A stretch of DNA of 64,000 nt from assembly GCA_902526075.1 (NCBI GenBank), contig CABZJM010000004.1, forward strand, positions 1-64,000, given 5' to 3'. The position numbers and the translations under genes are program-made. Below are positions 37,723-45,185 of this stretch, piece by piece (position 1 is the stretch's first letter; every line of letters begins with the position of its first letter). The stretch comes from an uncultured Bacteroidota bacterium. Its GTDB lineage: Bacteria > Bacteroidota > Bacteroidia > Flavobacteriales > Flavobacteriaceae. The notes under the pieces were generated by a model. That model saw only the letters and a program-made list of their open reading frames with translations. It was not told where the DNA came from and did not search any database.

Positions 37723-38730
37723 ATGAAAAATTTTTTTACGATTTTAGTATTAATTTTCCCATTTATTATGAATGCACAAATAAGCGCAAGTGGCACAAAT
37801 AATTCAGGCACCTATTCTTCAGCAGTGGGATATCAAACAACAGCAAGCGGAAATTATTCAACAGCAATGGGATACCAAACAATAGCTAGTGAAAGTTATT
37901 GTACAGCTATGGGATATGCCACTACAGCAAACGGAAGCACCTCTACATCTATGGGGGTAAGTACAATGGCAAGTGGGGATGGTTCAACGGCAATGGGAAA
38001 TCAAACAACAGCAAGTGCAAACAACTCAACAGCTATGGGTGCAAGCACAACAGCAAGTGGAAGTGCTTCTACTTCAATGGGGTTAGCTACAACAGCAAGT
38101 GGGAACAATTCGACTGCAATGGGATTAAGCACAACTGCAAGCGGAAGTGCATCTACAGCAATGGGATTTGCTGCAATGGCGAGTGGAAGTCGTTCTACAG
38201 CAATGGGAATATATACTAAAGCGAGAGATTATGGATCTTTGGTGATTGGACATTACAATTCTTCCGGATCTTCTGTTACTAATAGTGCTACATCTTTTAG
38301 CACTTCAAATACGGCTTTTGTAATTGGTAATGGCACCTCATCAGGTTTATCAGATGCATTTAAAGTGATGTTTAATGGTGATGCTACCGTAAGTAATGAC
38401 CTCACTGTATTGGGTGACATTGAAGTTCAATCTGATGCAAGATTAAAGTCAAACATTGTATCTCTTGGTTCTACCCTTCCTCAACTATTACAAATAGATG
38501 GTAAGTCCTATGAGATGAAAGGAAAACAAAAGATAGGTGTGCTTGCACAAGAGATAAAGGAAGTATTTCCTGAGCTTGTAAGTGAGGATGACAATGAAAT
38601 GTTAGCAGTAAACTATCAAGGATTAGTGCCTGTACTTATCAATGCATTGAAAGAGCAAAATAAAATTATAAAAAGCCAGGATCTTAGACTTTCAAAAATT
38701 GAAAAATTATTAGCAAATCTAAATGAGTAG
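37723..38730 (+). CDS. YadA-head-like repeat protein with S74 intramolecular chaperone
   Basis: Exported protein of 335 residues. After a signal peptide, ten 14-residue repeats of the type ASGNYSTAMGYQTT (about residues 27-166) form a left-handed beta-roll, as in YadA adhesin heads. A short beta-stalk follows. From about residue 237 (SDARLKSNI) is a peptidase S74 (chaperone of endosialidase) domain, which in known cases trimerises the passenger and then cuts itself off before the Ser. The terminal helix (NKIIKSQDLRLSKIEKLL) is a coiled-coil trimer element. Likely a trimeric surface or fibre protein. It overlaps the TonB-receptor start by 8 bp. Confidence 0.85.
   Translation: MKNFFTILVLIFPFIMNAQISASGTNNSGTYSSAVGYQTTASGNYSTAMGYQTIASESYCTAMGYATTANGSTSTSMGVSTMASGDGSTAMGNQTTASANNSTAMGASTTASGSASTSMGLATTASGNNSTAMGLSTTASGSASTAMGFAAMASGSRSTAMGIYTKARDYGSLVIGHYNSSGSSVTNSATSFSTSNTAFVIGNGTSSGLSDAFKVMFNGDATVSNDLTVLGDIEVQSDARLKSNIVSLGSTLPQLLQIDGKSYEMKGKQKIGVLAQEIKEVFPELVSEDDNEMLAVNYQGLVPVLINALKEQNKIIKSQDLRLSKIEKLLANLNE
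37801..38220 (+). repeat. Ten tandem 42-bp coding repeats (YadA-like head)
   Basis: Ten in-frame units of 42 bp each encode 14 residues with conserved ASG...STAMG. They diverge at the DNA level but share runs such as acagcaatgggat, so copy number could vary by slippage or recombination. Confidence 0.85.
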
Positions 38731-40702
38731 AATTTTAGTTTCAATTATCTTTTCACTGTTACAAATCTGTGTATTTGCCACGCAATCAGATACACTAATT
38801 TTAGACAGGGTAGTGCTTAAAAGCACTTTAATAAACCAAACCAATCCAGCATTATCGGTTTCCGAAATATCCTACAAGGAAAATGAAATTAGGCCAATTA
38901 ATTTTCAGGATGCGATTGATTTTTCACCAGGCCTTTGGATTACAAACAGTGAGAATCAAGCACAAGACAACAGAATGGCAATAAGAGGCTTTGGAGCTCG
39001 ATCAGCTTTTGGAATTAGAGGTATTAAAATTATTCTTGACGGAATTCCACTCACAACACCGGATGGTCAATCACAAGTAGATAATATCCCTTTTGAGCTG
39101 ATTGAAAATGTAGAGATTATGAAAAGCCTCTCATCCACAAGATATGGAAATGCATCGGGTGGAGTGGTTAGTATAAACACCCTTTCTAACCTTTCCAATA
39201 AATATATTATGGAGGCTGGTTATGGAAGTTATGGTTACAAAAATATTAAAGGAATATACTCAACAAACAGCCAAAAGTCATCCACTATTTTAAACATTAC
39301 TCAAGTTGAGAGTGATGGATACAGAGATCATAGTAGCTACTTAAATAAGTCTTTATTTTTCAAGCATACAAGGAAATTCCAAAATATTAATTTGAAATTC
39401 AATTTTCTTTATTTCGATAGCCCTTACGCTTTTGACCCAGGAGGATTAAGTATTGAATCAGTTGAAGAAAATAGATCACAAGCAAGAGATAGAAATGAGC
39501 TTTATAATTCGCAAGAATCAATTAAACAAATTCAAACCGGAGTAGTTTTAGACTGGGATACAAAACTAGGTGAGGTTAATTCAAACGTATATTATAGTAA
39601 TCGTGATTTTGTAGGATTACTGCCATTTACAAATGGAGGTTATGTTGAATTAGACAGAGATTTCTCTGGTGCAGAAATTAGTATCAAAGATAAATCTCAG
39701 AATTTTGAATGGATGGTCGGAACGTCAATTCAAGATCAAAGGGACGACAGAAAAAGATTTGAAAATAATGAAGGAGAAAAAGGGTCTATTACCCTTGATC
39801 AGATTGAGTCTTTTCAGTCTTATGGAGCTTTTGCTCTTGCTTCATACAACAAGAAAAATTATAGTATTCAATCAGGTATTAGGTTTGACCTACACGAAAT
39901 TTCTTTAGATGATAATATTGGAATCGATCAACATTATGTTGAGTATTCTAAATCACTCAAAGCGTTTTCACCTAATGTTGGATTTATTTATAACTTAAAT
40001 AATAATCATGAAGTTTACATAAATTATGGTAAATCTTATGAAACACCATCACTAAGTGAGCTCTCAGCAAATCCAAACGGCGTAGGATTCAACGGAGATT
40101 TAAGTCCAATGAATTCAAGCGGATTTGACATAGGTTTTAGGAAGAAGTCACAAAATTTATCTTACAGTATTACAGCATTTTATGTTGACACAAAGGATGA
40201 AATAGTTCGTTACGAATTAGAGGGATTTGAGGGAATGAATTTTTACAGAAATTTAGGCACCTCAAAAAGGGTCGGTGCTGAGGTGGAGGCTAGCTATAAT
40301 TTAGGAAAGTCAGGGGTGTTAAATGCATCATATACCCAAGCTAAATATAAATTTAAAAATCAACAAATTAGCGGTGATCTTGCTGGAATCCCAAAATCCA
40401 ATTTTGCCCTTGAGTGGCTTTATGGGTACAAGGATTTTGATCTAAAAATGGATTTAAAATATGTAAATTCATTATATGCGGACAATAATAATGAAGTAAA
40501 AGTTCCTTCGTATTTACTGTCAAATATTGCTCTAAAAAACGAGTTTAATTTCAGAGGGTTTTACCTGGAGGTTGGTTTACACGTAAGAAATTTATTCGAT
40601 GAAAAATATTATGATAATATTAGAACTAATGCATTTGGTAACAGGTTTTACGAACCCGCTTCACTCAGAAGCTTCATCCTTTCAATTAAAACCACTTTCT
40701 AA
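38723..40702 (+). CDS. TonB-dependent outer-membrane receptor
   Basis: Outer-membrane beta-barrel transporter of 659 residues. Signal peptide, then plug domain (residues about 45-160) with the family signatures NRMAIRGFGARSAFGIRG, LDGIPLTTPDGQ and SGGVVSINT; the barrel ends in an aromatic residue (IKTTF), as required for BAM insertion. It lacks the N-terminal carboxypeptidase-like domain of SusC proteins, so it resembles metal-chelate or vitamin receptors more than glycan receptors. Substrate unknown. It overlaps the S74 gene upstream and is joined by TAATG to the next small gene. Confidence 0.92.
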   Translation: MSRILVSIIFSLLQICVFATQSDTLILDRVVLKSTLINQTNPALSVSEISYKENEIRPINFQDAIDFSPGLWITNSENQAQDNRMAIRGFGARSAFGIRGIKIILDGIPLTTPDGQSQVDNIPFELIENVEIMKSLSSTRYGNASGGVVSINTLSNLSNKYIMEAGYGSYGYKNIKGIYSTNSQKSSTILNITQVESDGYRDHSSYLNKSLFFKHTRKFQNINLKFNFLYFDSPYAFDPGGLSIESVEENRSQARDRNELYNSQESIKQIQTGVVLDWDTKLGEVNSNVYYSNRDFVGLLPFTNGGYVELDRDFSGAEISIKDKSQNFEWMVGTSIQDQRDDRKRFENNEGEKGSITLDQIESFQSYGAFALASYNKKNYSIQSGIRFDLHEISLDDNIGIDQHYVEYSKSLKAFSPNVGFIYNLNNNHEVYINYGKSYETPSLSELSANPNGVGFNGDLSPMNSSGFDIGFRKKSQNLSYSITAFYVDTKDEIVRYELEGFEGMNFYRNLGTSKRVGAEVEASYNLGKSGVLNASYTQAKYKFKNQQISGDLAGIPKSNFALEWLYGYKDFDLKMDLKYVNSLYADNNNEVKVPSYLLSNIALKNEFNFRGFYLEVGLHVRNLFDEKYYDNIRTNAFGNRFYEPASLRSFILSIKTTF

Positions 40703-41085
40703 TGAGGCTTATTGTTTTTTTTATTTGGCTACTTACAGCACTTTCCATAGCACAAGAAAAACCAGAAATGGAGGTCTATATTAAAAATAATAATATGAAA
40801 AAAGGGTATAGAATTTTAGCAACAACCTTTACCGACTCATTAGTTTTTAAAAAAAAATATAAGGATAGTAATTTTAGCTTAGATTATGTTCTTAGATATT
40901 ACTATGCAACTGCAATAGACCTGGGATGCGATAAAAATGAATTGATAAGTATGAGTGGGCTTGTATTTCCGATTGAATCGGCAAAGCCAGATGAAATTGT
41001 GGATGAGGTTATGTCCTTAATTGGTAATATGTATTACGGAAGAAAAGAGGATAAAGATTTTAAAAGAAAGATTAAGAAAAATTAA
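40702..41085 (+). CDS. Small exported protein of unknown function
   Basis: Product of 127 residues with a signal peptide (MRLIVFFIWLLTALSIAQ) and a hydrophilic body ending in a Lys-rich tail. I do not recognise a family. The ATG overlaps the receptor stop (TAATG), so it is translationally coupled and probably serves the TonB receptor or S74 protein. Its 3' end overlaps the convergent lpxH-like gene by 4 bp. Confidence 0.7.
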   Translation: MRLIVFFIWLLTALSIAQEKPEMEVYIKNNNMKKGYRILATTFTDSLVFKKKYKDSNFSLDYVLRYYYATAIDLGCDKNELISMSGLVFPIESAKPDEIVDEVMSLIGNMYYGRKEDKDFKRKIKKN

Positions 41086-41852
41086 GCTACATACTTTTTT
41101 AGCATCAGATTTTTTCCATCAAATTCAGCATAAGAGAAATGACTAATCCAGTCCCCTAGGTTAATGTATTTAGATTCAGAACTCAGATTCAACTCAACCG
41201 GGATATGGGAATGTCCAAAGATGAAATAATTGTAATTATTTGTTTCTAGTTTTTTCCTGCAGTATTGAGTCAGCCATTGGTTTTCTATACCACTAATATC
41301 TTTTTCTGCTGACATTATTTTCTTTTCTTTTGAAAGGAATTGACCAAGTTTAACACCAATATCCGGGTGAATCCAGCTAAAGCACCATTTAAAAAACTTA
41401 TTGTTAGTCACAAACTTTTTCATCAACTTATAAGAAACATCTCTAGGCCCTAAACCATCTCCATGGCCAATTAGAAAACTTTTATCATTTATTTCAAACT
41501 CCTGAGGCTCTGTAATTACTTTTATGCCAAGCTCTTTTTGGAAGTAATCATTAACCCACATATCATGATTTCCTGTAAAGAAGTAAATGGGAATTCCAGA
41601 ATCAGAAATTTCTGCAATTTTTCCTAACACCCTAATAAAGCCTTTAGGTACAACTGTTTTATATTCAAACCAAAAGTCAAATAAATCTCCAAGAAGATAA
41701 ATTGAATGAGCATCTACTTTTATGAAATCTAGCCATTTTACAAACTTCTTTTCGCGGAGTAAACTCGATTTAGAATCGGGTAGACCTAGGTGGTTATCAG
41801 ACGCAAAATATATTTTTTTTCCTTCAGCTACTTTCATTAGTTCTTTGCTCAA
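41082..41852 (-). CDS. LpxH-like UDP-2,3-diacylglucosamine pyrophosphohydrolase
   Basis: Calcineurin-like phosphoesterase of 256 residues, with the metal-binding set FASDNHLG, LLGDLFDFW, FTGNHDMWV, LIGHGDG and FGHSHIP. The order and spacing match the LpxH group of lipid A synthesis, which removes UMP from UDP-2,3-diacylglucosamine. The gene could start at ATG 41852 or at the ATG five codons later, just before MKVAEGKKIYF; I kept the first. Next upstream on the same strand is queD. Confidence 0.87.
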   Translation of the reverse strand: MSKELMKVAEGKKIYFASDNHLGLPDSKSSLLREKKFVKWLDFIKVDAHSIYLLGDLFDFWFEYKTVVPKGFIRVLGKIAEISDSGIPIYFFTGNHDMWVNDYFQKELGIKVITEPQEFEINDKSFLIGHGDGLGPRDVSYKLMKKFVTNNKFFKWCFSWIHPDIGVKLGQFLSKEKKIMSAEKDISGIENQWLTQYCRKKLETNNYNYFIFGHSHIPVELNLSSESKYINLGDWISHFSYAEFDGKNLMLKKYVA

Positions 41853-41866
41853 AGATATGTAAAAGA

Positions 41867-42316
41867 TTAATTATCAGCAGCAAACCATTCCGAATAAGAG
41901 GTTTCAGTTTCCTCCAATCTAAGAGAGTGAAGGCTAATATTACCTGGCAGTTTTGAAGAGATTTTACTAGCAAAGTCGACTACCATTTCCTCAATTGTTG
42001 GTTGATAATCAGCCATAACTACTTTGTGGCCTTCGATTATTAAATTATTAGCAAGTTCTTTGTGGGGAGAGTTTTTATTAAAAATCACTGAGTGATCAAA
42101 TTTTTCAATTATTTCAGAATTGACTATTTTTTTTAGGTCACCAAAATCCATAACCATTCCACATTTTACATTAGAACTATCGTTGACAGGAACTCCAATT
42201 ACTGTCACAAAAAGATTGTAGTTATGACCATGAATATTTTTACATTTTCCATCATATCCGTAAAGAGCATGTGCTGCTTCAAATCTAAACTTTTTGGTAA
42301 TTCTAATATTAGGCAT
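41867..42316 (-). CDS. queD: 6-carboxytetrahydropterin synthase (QueD/PTPS family)
   Basis: Zinc enzyme of 149 residues that converts dihydroneopterin triphosphate to 6-carboxy-5,6,7,8-tetrahydropterin in queuosine synthesis. Zinc ligands are in FEAAHAL and IHGHNY; the catalytic Cys is in KCKNIHG; the TETSYSEW segment near the C-terminus carries the family Glu. PTPS-type use in biopterin synthesis is a less likely alternative. Separated from the lpxH-like gene by 14 bp. Confidence 0.92.
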   Translation of the reverse strand: MPNIRITKKFRFEAAHALYGYDGKCKNIHGHNYNLFVTVIGVPVNDSSNVKCGMVMDFGDLKKIVNSEIIEKFDHSVIFNKNSPHKELANNLIIEGHKVVMADYQPTIEEMVVDFASKISSKLPGNISLHSLRLEETETSYSEWFAADN

Positions 42317-42349
42317 TTGGTTAATTATTGAGCTCTAAATTTACATCTT

Positions 42350-43675
42350 TTATGAAAGCTTATTAAATGTTTTTCTGAATTTAATTATAAGAGGAATTGA
42401 TCTAGATAAAATCCAGAGAGTAAAAGCGTAAAAGACTCCACGCAGCCCAAGTTCATAATGGTCAAACAAAATAATAAATGGAACAAAGATTATAAAAGTT
42501 GAGAATAGTAATACGTTCCTAAGATCTTTCATCCATCCTAAACCTTTATATATTCCGTCAAAAATAAATGCAATTGAGCAAAGCGGAAGTATCACCAGAA
42601 CTATCCAAAAAATATTATAAAACTCTTGTAAGACAACAGGATCATTATTAAATATTCTTCCTAGAGTATAATAAAAAATAAAACCAATAATACACATAAT
42701 AATACCAATTTTGACTCCTATTTTTGTCAAATCATTTCCTAATTTCATCAGCACGACATATGATTTTTCACCATACAGCTTTCCGGAAAGTATTGTCCCA
42801 GCACTTGAATATCCATCAATAATGAATGCGACAAGAAACCAAAGATTAATTGCTATAGTATAAGCAGCGATAAACTCATCTCCATACTTTGTAGCAAAGG
42901 CATTACAGAAATATAATGTCACATTAAGTGAAGCAGTTCTAATAACTAAATTTCCAAACATTTGCATAAAAGATCCAATCTTGGGATTAAAAGGAAATTT
43001 TACAGTAAGCTTAATATTGGTTTTTTTGTACAGTAATATAACGGCAAGAAGTGCCATAGATATTTGCGCAACCAAGCTAGCATAAGCAGCTCCTTGAATG
43101 AACATTGGATCAATAAAGCCCTCAACTCCATAAACTAAGATTAAATCTAGCAGAATATTTAATATAGTCCCAACGATAGCAATTTTCATTGGGTAGTATG
43201 TGTTTTGCAATCCTCGAAATATCCCAAAGATACCTATGGTAAGTAAAGTAAAGGGCAGCCCCCAAACCCTAATATTAAAATATTCAACACAAAATTTTAG
43301 AAGATTACCGCTTGCATTATAAAATTTAAATAGATTCTCTGAGTTGAAGTACGTTATCAATATAATCAAAAAGCTACTGAATATAATAATCAAAATTCCT
43401 TGAGCTGGAAGATCTTTGACTTCCTCTAATTTCTTCTGACCAAGTGCTTGAGCAATAATTGATGCAATTACACTTCTTGTTTGACCAAACACCCAAATTA
43501 ACATGGAAATAAAACTACCTACAATACCAACTGCCCCAAGCGAAATAGTTGCATTTTCATCCATATTTCCAACAATAATTGTATCGGTTATTGATAAGAT
43601 GGGCTCTGCAATTCCAGAAATTAAAGCAGGTATTGCCAGTTTTTGAATGTCGGAAATTTTTACAGACTTTGTCAA
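42350..43675 (-). CDS. MATE-family efflux transporter
   Basis: Multidrug and toxic compound extrusion protein of 441 residues with twelve predicted helices in two similar halves. The first-helix region PALISGIAEPILSITDTIIVG and FGQTRSVIASIIAQALG are typical of the DinF/NorM superfamily. It overlaps the GNAT gene by 4 bp, so the two are coupled. The exported compound is unknown. Confidence 0.9.
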   Translation of the reverse strand: MTKSVKISDIQKLAIPALISGIAEPILSITDTIIVGNMDENATISLGAVGIVGSFISMLIWVFGQTRSVIASIIAQALGQKKLEEVKDLPAQGILIIIFSSFLIILITYFNSENLFKFYNASGNLLKFCVEYFNIRVWGLPFTLLTIGIFGIFRGLQNTYYPMKIAIVGTILNILLDLILVYGVEGFIDPMFIQGAAYASLVAQISMALLAVILLYKKTNIKLTVKFPFNPKIGSFMQMFGNLVIRTASLNVTLYFCNAFATKYGDEFIAAYTIAINLWFLVAFIIDGYSSAGTILSGKLYGEKSYVVLMKLGNDLTKIGVKIGIIMCIIGFIFYYTLGRIFNNDPVVLQEFYNIFWIVLVILPLCSIAFIFDGIYKGLGWMKDLRNVLLFSTFIIFVPFIILFDHYELGLRGVFYAFTLWILSRSIPLIIKFRKTFNKLS

Positions 43676-44172
43676 AGGATTAGTTCATAACAATAAAAAG
43701 GAAACTCGCTTTGTTTTGGAAAATAGATTCCTTCCAACCGCTCATAACCTCTTGATTCATAAAATTTAAGGTTTCTTTTATTCACTGAAAATGTATCTAA
43801 TCTAACAGAAACAAATTTTTTTTCTGTGGCATATTTTTCAGCGAAATCCATCAAGATTTTTCCAATACCCTTTTTTTGAAAATCAGGATGAACTGCCAAT
43901 CTATGAATATATAAATTATTATTATTTTTAGTTTTCCATTTAACAGGTAAATAAACTTTATCCATATGAATGCAAAGAGAAATACATGCAATCACCTTAC
44001 TTTTTTTGACATAAACATATAATTCTTGATTTTCTGCGTCACTAATAAAAGAGCCTCTGTCTGGATAATGTTCATTCCACTGATAGATCTCATTTTGAAT
44101 CATGTACAGTGCACATGATTTTGTAATATTTAGAATAGAATTTATGTCGGAAAGACCTCCTTTTCTTATCAT
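43672..44172 (-). CDS. GNAT-family N-acetyltransferase
   Basis: Acetyltransferase of 166 residues with the acetyl-CoA binding motif HPDFQKKGIGKILMDF and the family C-terminal LKFYESRGYERL. It is first in an operon with the MATE pump (4 bp overlap). Such pairs sometimes combine drug modification and efflux, but no substrate can be assigned. Confidence 0.9.
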   Translation of the reverse strand: MIRKGGLSDINSILNITKSCALYMIQNEIYQWNEHYPDRGSFISDAENQELYVYVKKSKVIACISLCIHMDKVYLPVKWKTKNNNNLYIHRLAVHPDFQKKGIGKILMDFAEKYATEKKFVSVRLDTFSVNKRNLKFYESRGYERLEGIYFPKQSEFPFYCYELIL

Positions 44173-44191
44173 AACTAAGTGAATAAAAAAA

Positions 44192-44199
44192 CAAATTTA
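44192..44199 (-). promoter_or_regulatory. Putative GNAT-MATE promoter -7 element
   Basis: Minus-strand TAAATTTG is an exact TAnnTTTG match about 20 bp upstream of the GNAT ATG, giving a leader of about 15 nt. No clear -33 box. Confidence 0.45.
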
Positions 44200-44262
44200 A
44201 AATTAAAAGCTTTATAAAATCATCTAATTTTAGATAATACTAATATTTGTTATGACATAATT

Positions 44263-44760
44263 ATGACTCTATTTTTATCTGCGCTTTTAATTTTTGTTTT
44301 GAGGCTTATAGATCAATCACTAACAACGGTAAGGGCTCTGGTAGTAACAAAAAATCCAGTGATTGGAGCATTCATTGGGTTGGTTGAATCAGCAATTTGG
44401 ATTCTTGCCGTTTCTCAAGTGATCAAGGACATAAATGATGCTTTTTTGATAGCGGCTTATGCTTTTGGCTTTGCAGCTGGAACTTTACTTGGAATTCAAT
44501 TAGAAAAATTTATTGGTCTTGGAAGCGCTGTTGTTAGAGTTTTTACACCTGCTAAATCAGCAAATATTAGTAAGCCACTTAGAGATAAAGGTTTTATGGT
44601 CACTGACATTAAAGCAAAGGGAAGAGATGGGGTTGTTATCATTTCTTGGTGCATTGTTCCTAGAAAAAAATTGAGCAATGTACTTGGAATAATAAAGTCG
44701 GTAAATCCTGACGCCTATGTTACCACAGACTTTGCAAATCTTACAACACTTAGAAAATAG
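44263..44760 (+). CDS. UPF0316 (DUF2179/DUF5698) membrane protein
   Basis: Protein of 165 residues: three hydrophobic helices (about residues 1-25, 35-55, 60-80) and a soluble C-terminal DUF2179-like domain of about 80 residues. RLIDQSLTTVRALVV and GFAAGTLLGIQLEKFIGLG are family signatures. The function of UPF0316 is unknown; DUF2179 domains may bind nucleotides. A near-consensus -7 (TAATATTTG, one base longer than TAnnTTTG) lies 13 bp upstream. Convergent with the small membrane gene 5 bp away. Confidence 0.88.
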   Translation: MTLFLSALLIFVLRLIDQSLTTVRALVVTKNPVIGAFIGLVESAIWILAVSQVIKDINDAFLIAAYAFGFAAGTLLGIQLEKFIGLGSAVVRVFTPAKSANISKPLRDKGFMVTDIKAKGRDGVVIISWCIVPRKKLSNVLGIIKSVNPDAYVTTDFANLTTLRK

Positions 44761-44765
44761 GAGTG

Positions 44766-44945
44766 TTAGTGAAACTTTGATTTAAAAATATTTATCAGTA
44801 TTATCAAAACAACACCAGATAAAAGTATTGAGCTACTATTTTCAGTAAGTAATTCTATAATAGAAAGAACTCCACCAAGAACAATTAAAAAAACAGCTAG
44901 ATTAAAAAGCCTACGATAATTGTATGGATTCCAAAAGTTACTCAT
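44766..44945 (-). CDS. Small two-helix membrane protein (59 aa), not in ORF track
   Basis: Start ATG at 44943-44945, stop TAA at 44766-44768. After a polar N-terminus (MSNFWNPYNYRRLFN) come two hydrophobic segments (LAVFLIVLGGVLSIIELL and SILLSGVVLIILINIF) and a basic tail. It is below the ORF-track threshold. The codon pattern and the neat helix-turn-helix membrane layout make it convincing; function unknown. Confidence 0.65.
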   Translation of the reverse strand: MSNFWNPYNYRRLFNLAVFLIVLGGVLSIIELLTENSSSILLSGVVLIILINIFKSKFH

Positions 44946-45185
44946 AAGATTATTTTTTTATCACTCGAATATAAAAAAAAATACTATGTTTATGAAGGAG
45001 TTTTTTATGAATGAATTGTACTAAATTGAAAAAATATGCTTTAAAAAATTATTAATATCTCAGAATTTGAGCTGTTAAGACAATAAAAAATCAAAAATTA
45101 AGGCTATTATTTGTAAATATCTTTTCTAAAATAACCTTTAGTGTTATATTTAGGCTATAAATTTAATAACTGAAACAAACTAATC
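44946..45185 (+). promoter_or_regulatory. Leader and promoter region of the polysaccharide locus
   Basis: 240 bp without a gene between the small membrane protein and susC. It must contain the promoter of the locus. The nearest -7-like sequence is TATATTTA at 45145-45152, about 34 bp before the ATG; no good -33 box. A longer-spaced TATTATTTG lies farther up. No regulator gene (HTCS, SusR or sigma/anti-sigma) is present on either side, so control must come from elsewhere. Confidence 0.3.

Noticed and set aside
37801-38220. Regular 42-bp repeats considered as a CRISPR array
   Set aside because: They are contiguous, in frame, encode the YadA-type motif and have no spacers.
38723-40702. Second SusC/SusD pair
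   Set aside because: The receptor lacks the N-terminal SusC domain, and the following protein is small and not SusD-like.
44991-45023. Short ORF of about 10-12 codons upstream of susC as a leader peptide
   Set aside because: Too short, no stem-loop coupling and no ligand logic; expected by chance.
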